Of a stretch of DNA of 7,731 bases, positions 5,571 to 7,731 are shown in pieces. The position numbers and the translations under genes were made by a program. The stretch's first letter is position 1. Each line of letters starts with the position of its first letter. The stretch spans positions 1-7,731 of the forward strand of contig JAHWJJ010000209.1 of the NCBI GenBank assembly GCA_019348475.1, in the 5' to 3' direction. The notes beneath the pieces are model-generated. The model made no database searches. It was given only the letters and a program-made list of their open reading frames with translations, and was not told where the DNA came from. The stretch comes from Gemmatimonadota bacterium (lineage in GTDB: Bacteria > Gemmatimonadota > Gemmatimonadetes > Longimicrobiales > Longimicrobiaceae).

Positions 5571-5604
5571 GGAGGATCAGGCGGCCTCGCCGGGTCCTCC
5601 TTTT
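5571..5604 (+). terminator. Terminator-like hairpin inside the predicted leader (possible attenuator)
   Basis: GGAGGA (5571-5576) pairs with TCCTCC (5595-5600), with a further GGCG/CGCC helix inside (5580-5583 with 5588-5591), and TTTT follows at 5601-5604. The layout resembles the intrinsic terminator at 722-753. It lies about 80 bases after the predicted transcription start and 74 bases before the SDR start codon. It could therefore attenuate the operon or end a small leader RNA. An antiterminator pairing was not clearly identified, so regulation is inference. Confidence 0.6.
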
Positions 5605-5677
5605 CGTTGCCGGGCCCGCGAACGGTCCCGCGGATCGTTGCGTTTTCGTTCACGCCCGTGCATCTTGCCGACAGTCC

Positions 5678-6646
5678 ATGAGCCGAACCGCACTGATCAC
5701 CGGGGCCACCGGCTTTGTCGGTGGGCACCTGGTCCGGCGGCTTGCCGGGGCGGGGTGGAAGGTGCGTGCTCTGGTGCGCGCCACCACCGACACCCGGCTG
5801 CTCGACGAGGTGGGCGCCGAGCGGGTGGTGGGCGACCTGGACGCGGTGGATGCCCTCCGCGAGGCCGCCGACGGCGCCGACACCGTGTTCCACCTGGCCG
5901 CGCTCACCATCGCGCGGGGAGAAGCGCCGTTCGTGCGCGCGAACGCGCAGGGAACCCGCAACGTCGTGCGGGGGGTACTCTCCGCCTCGCGCCGCCCCCG
6001 CCGGCTGGTGTACCTGAGCTCGTACGCCGCCTGCGGGCCCGCGTGCCACGGCCGGCCGCGCGGCACGGACGAAACCCCCGAGCCGCTCACCGCGTACGGG
6101 CGCACCAAGCTGCAGGGCGAGGCCGCGGTGCGCGAGGCCACGCGGCACGGCATCCAGGCCGTCATCCTGCGCGCGCCGCCGGTGTACGGACCCGGCGACC
6201 ACGCCCTTCTCCCCTACTTTCGCCTGGTGAAGCGCCGCCTTGCCCCCGCGCCCGCGGGGCCCGGCCTGCGCACGCACATGGTGTTCGTGGACGACCTGGC
6301 CGCCGCCCTGCTCCGCGCGGCCGACGCGCCCCCGGGCACGTACGCCGTCGCCGAGCCGGTGGAGCACCCGTGGCGGGACGTGGTGGCCCACATCGCCGCG
6401 GCGCTGGGGACGCGGCCCGTGCACGTGCCGCTGCCGCCGGCGCTGGTGCGCGGGGCGGGAACGGTGGCCGGATGGTTCGGCGGGCTGGGCGTGTTCGACC
6501 GCGAGAAGGCCGAAGAGATGCTGGCCCCCGCCTGGCTGTGCGACCTGAACGGATTGGACGCGCTGCTGCCGCCGGGCACGGCCACCCCGCTGGCGGAGGG
6601 CATCGCCCGCACCGCCCGCTGGTACCAGGAACACGGATGGGTTTGA
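5678..6646 (+). CDS. Extended SDR, NAD(P)-dependent epimerase/dehydratase-like; candidate ceramide reductase (CerR-like)
   Basis: This 322-residue protein is an extended short-chain dehydrogenase. The Rossmann signature TGATGFVG is at residues 8-15 (G9, G12, G15), D53 in VGDLD follows the early strand, and LAALT is at 73-77. The catalytic set is S114/S115 in VYLSSYA, Y140 and K144 in TAYGRTKLQGE. RAPPVYGPGD (165-174) and the HMVFVDDLAAALL block (200-212) are typical of the family. No signal peptide or clear membrane segment is seen. By sequence alone it is a generic NAD(P)-dependent oxidoreductase. Its stop shares one base with the start of a serine palmitoyltransferase-like gene (TGATG). In Caulobacter an epimerase-like SDR, CerR, reduces the keto group left by SPT, so that role is proposed from context. 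Other options are a sugar-nucleotide epimerase or a dihydroflavonol-reductase-like enzyme. No Shine-Dalgarno is visible before the ATG, and an upstream in-frame TTG at 5516 would add 54 non-family residues. Confidence 0.88.
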   Translation: MSRTALITGATGFVGGHLVRRLAGAGWKVRALVRATTDTRLLDEVGAERVVGDLDAVDALREAADGADTVFHLAALTIARGEAPFVRANAQGTRNVVRGVLSASRRPRRLVYLSSYAACGPACHGRPRGTDETPEPLTAYGRTKLQGEAAVREATRHGIQAVILRAPPVYGPGDHALLPYFRLVKRRLAPAPAGPGLRTHMVFVDDLAAALLRAADAPPGTYAVAEPVEHPWRDVVAHIAAALGTRPVHVPLPPALVRGAGTVAGWFGGLGVFDREKAEEMLAPAWLCDLNGLDALLPPGTATPLAEGIARTARWYQEHGWV

Positions 6647-7731
6647 TGGCGACGATCGAGGAAAAGGTACAGAGGACCGTGGACCTGTTCGACAAGTGCC
6701 GCCGGTTCACGGCGGCGCGGGAGATGATGGACCGCGGCCTGTACCCGTACTTTCAGCCCATCGAGGCCAGCCACGACACCGAGGTGGTGATCCGCGGCGA
6801 GACCAAGATCATGGTGGGCTCCAACAACTACCTGGGCCTCACCCATCACCCGTACGTGCTGGAGCAGGCGCGCGACGCGCTGTTCCGCTACGGCACCGGC
6901 AACACCGGCAGCCGCTTTCTGAACGGCACGCTGGACCTGCACGAGCGGCTGGAGCACCGCCTGGCGGGGCTGATGGGCGCCGAGTCGGCGCTGGTGTTCA
7001 GCACCGGGTACCAGACCAACCTGGGGATCATCGGCGGGCTGGTTTCGCGCGGGGCGGTGGTGGTGCAGGACCGGCTGAACCACGCCTGCCTGCTGGACGG
7101 CGCGCAGCTGGCGGCCGGCGAGCTGGCGCGCTACGCCCACGCCGACATGGGCGCGCTGCGCCGCCTGCTGGAGCGCAACCGCGACGCCAGCGGCGTGCTG
7201 ATCGCCACCGACGGCGTCTTCTCGATGGAAGGGAACATCGTCGACCTGCCCACGCTGGTGGACATCAAGGAGGAGTACGGCGCGCGGCTGCTGGTGGACG
7301 ACGCGCACTCCGTGGGCGTGCTGGGCCCCAACGGCGGCGGCACGGCCGAGCACTACGGCCTGCAGGACCGCGTGGACCTCACCATGATCACCTTCTCCAA
7401 GTCGTTCGCCTCCATCGGCGGGGCGGTGGCGGGGCCGGAGGACGTGATCCACTACCTGAAGCACCACTCGCGGCCGCTCATCTTCAGCGCCTCCATGCCG
7501 GGGTCCGCCGTCGCCACCGTGCTGGCCTGCCTGGACGTCATGGAGCAGGAGCCGGAGCGCCGGCGGCGCCTGTGGGAGAACGCCGACTACCTGCGCGGCG
7601 GGCTGAACTCGCTCGGGTTCGACACCGTGGGCTCGGAAACGCCCATCATCCCCGTGTCGTCGGGCGACATGGAGAAGACCTTCATCTTCTGGCGCGCGCT
7701 GTTCGACGCGGGGATCTTCACCAACCCGGTG
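6646..7731 (+). CDS. spt: PLP-dependent alpha-oxoamine synthase, probable serine palmitoyltransferase, 3' partial
   Basis: The frame is open for 362 codons to the window end with no stop. Relatives are about 400 residues, so roughly the last 35-40 are missing. It is a fold-type I PLP enzyme: GSNNYLGL (58-65), GTGNTGSRFLNGT (83-95), STGYQTN (119-125), H146 in LNHACLLDG to stack on the cofactor, TDGVFSMEG (188-196), D218 and H221 in VDDAHSVG to hold the pyridine ring and O3', and Schiff-base lysine K252 in TFSKSFAS. The family condenses an amino acid with an acyl-CoA with loss of CO2. TFSKSF around the lysine, rather than the TLGKA-type motif of KBL and AONS, and the stretches YPYFQPIEAS (34-43) and LIFSASMPGSA (278-288) resemble bacterial serine palmitoyltransferases making 3-ketosphinganine. 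Its ATG shares one base with the SDR stop (TGATG), so the genes are co-translated. KBL or AONS activity is the main alternative; no biotin or threonine genes are adjacent. Confidence 0.85.
   Translation, partial: MATIEEKVQRTVDLFDKCRRFTAAREMMDRGLYPYFQPIEASHDTEVVIRGETKIMVGSNNYLGLTHHPYVLEQARDALFRYGTGNTGSRFLNGTLDLHERLEHRLAGLMGAESALVFSTGYQTNLGIIGGLVSRGAVVVQDRLNHACLLDGAQLAAGELARYAHADMGALRRLLERNRDASGVLIATDGVFSMEGNIVDLPTLVDIKEEYGARLLVDDAHSVGVLGPNGGGTAEHYGLQDRVDLTMITFSKSFASIGGAVAGPEDVIHYLKHHSRPLIFSASMPGSAVATVLACLDVMEQEPERRRRLWENADYLRGGLNSLGFDTVGSETPIIPVSSGDMEKTFIFWRALFDAGIFTNPV

Noticed and set aside
5516..5677. 54-residue N-terminal extension of the SDR from a TTG
   Set aside because: It runs through the -10 region and the terminator-like hairpin and has no family similarity. 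The Rossmann motif starts right after the ATG at 5678.
6214..7467. 417-codon open frame on the minus strand opposite the SDR and SPT genes
   Set aside because: Antisense shadow of two well-supported genes; no domain, start signal or conserved motif.

Overview
This window is very GC-rich and tightly packed, with all convincing genes on the + strand. The base composition, the GC-rich stem terminators ending in short T runs, and two intergenic repeat types (a dyad built on ACGCGGAGG and an 8-bp CGGGAGTG tandem array) suggest a soil Gemmatimonadota bacterium of the Longimicrobium kind. That placement is inference from sequence style, not from a marker gene. The first ~120 bases are abnormally G-rich and look like a low-quality contig edge.

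Layout. 1-695 is the 3' part of a DUF4097-like beta-solenoid protein, closed by a strong intrinsic terminator (722-753). 863-1712 is a compact toxin-antitoxin island: a possible operator palindrome, a near-consensus sigma70 promoter (TTGACG-N17-TATAAT), a Gp49/HigB-like toxin, an overlapping XRE-type antitoxin, and a terminator. 1825-4031 is a translationally coupled pair: an FAD-dependent oxidoreductase with a C-terminal Rieske domain (YhfW-like), then a HAD-superfamily phosphatase. 4032-4322 carries a long inverted repeat. 4323-5282 encodes a 10-TM EamA/DMT-family permease. 5283-5677 has no gene, but holds an 8-bp tandem array, a TTGACA-type promoter and a terminator-like hairpin inside the predicted leader. 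5678-7731 is an overlapping pair: an extended SDR (NAD-dependent epimerase-like) and a PLP-dependent alpha-oxoamine synthase that looks like serine palmitoyltransferase and runs off the window end.

The most interesting region is the last one. Serine palmitoyltransferase commits bacteria to sphingolipid synthesis, and an epimerase-like SDR (CerR in Caulobacter) performs the keto reduction. Here the two genes share one base (TGATG) and lie behind one promoter with a possible attenuator. This makes a candidate sphingolipid/ceramide operon whose remaining genes should lie downstream. The other modules are individually recognisable and no clearly unprecedented system is evident.
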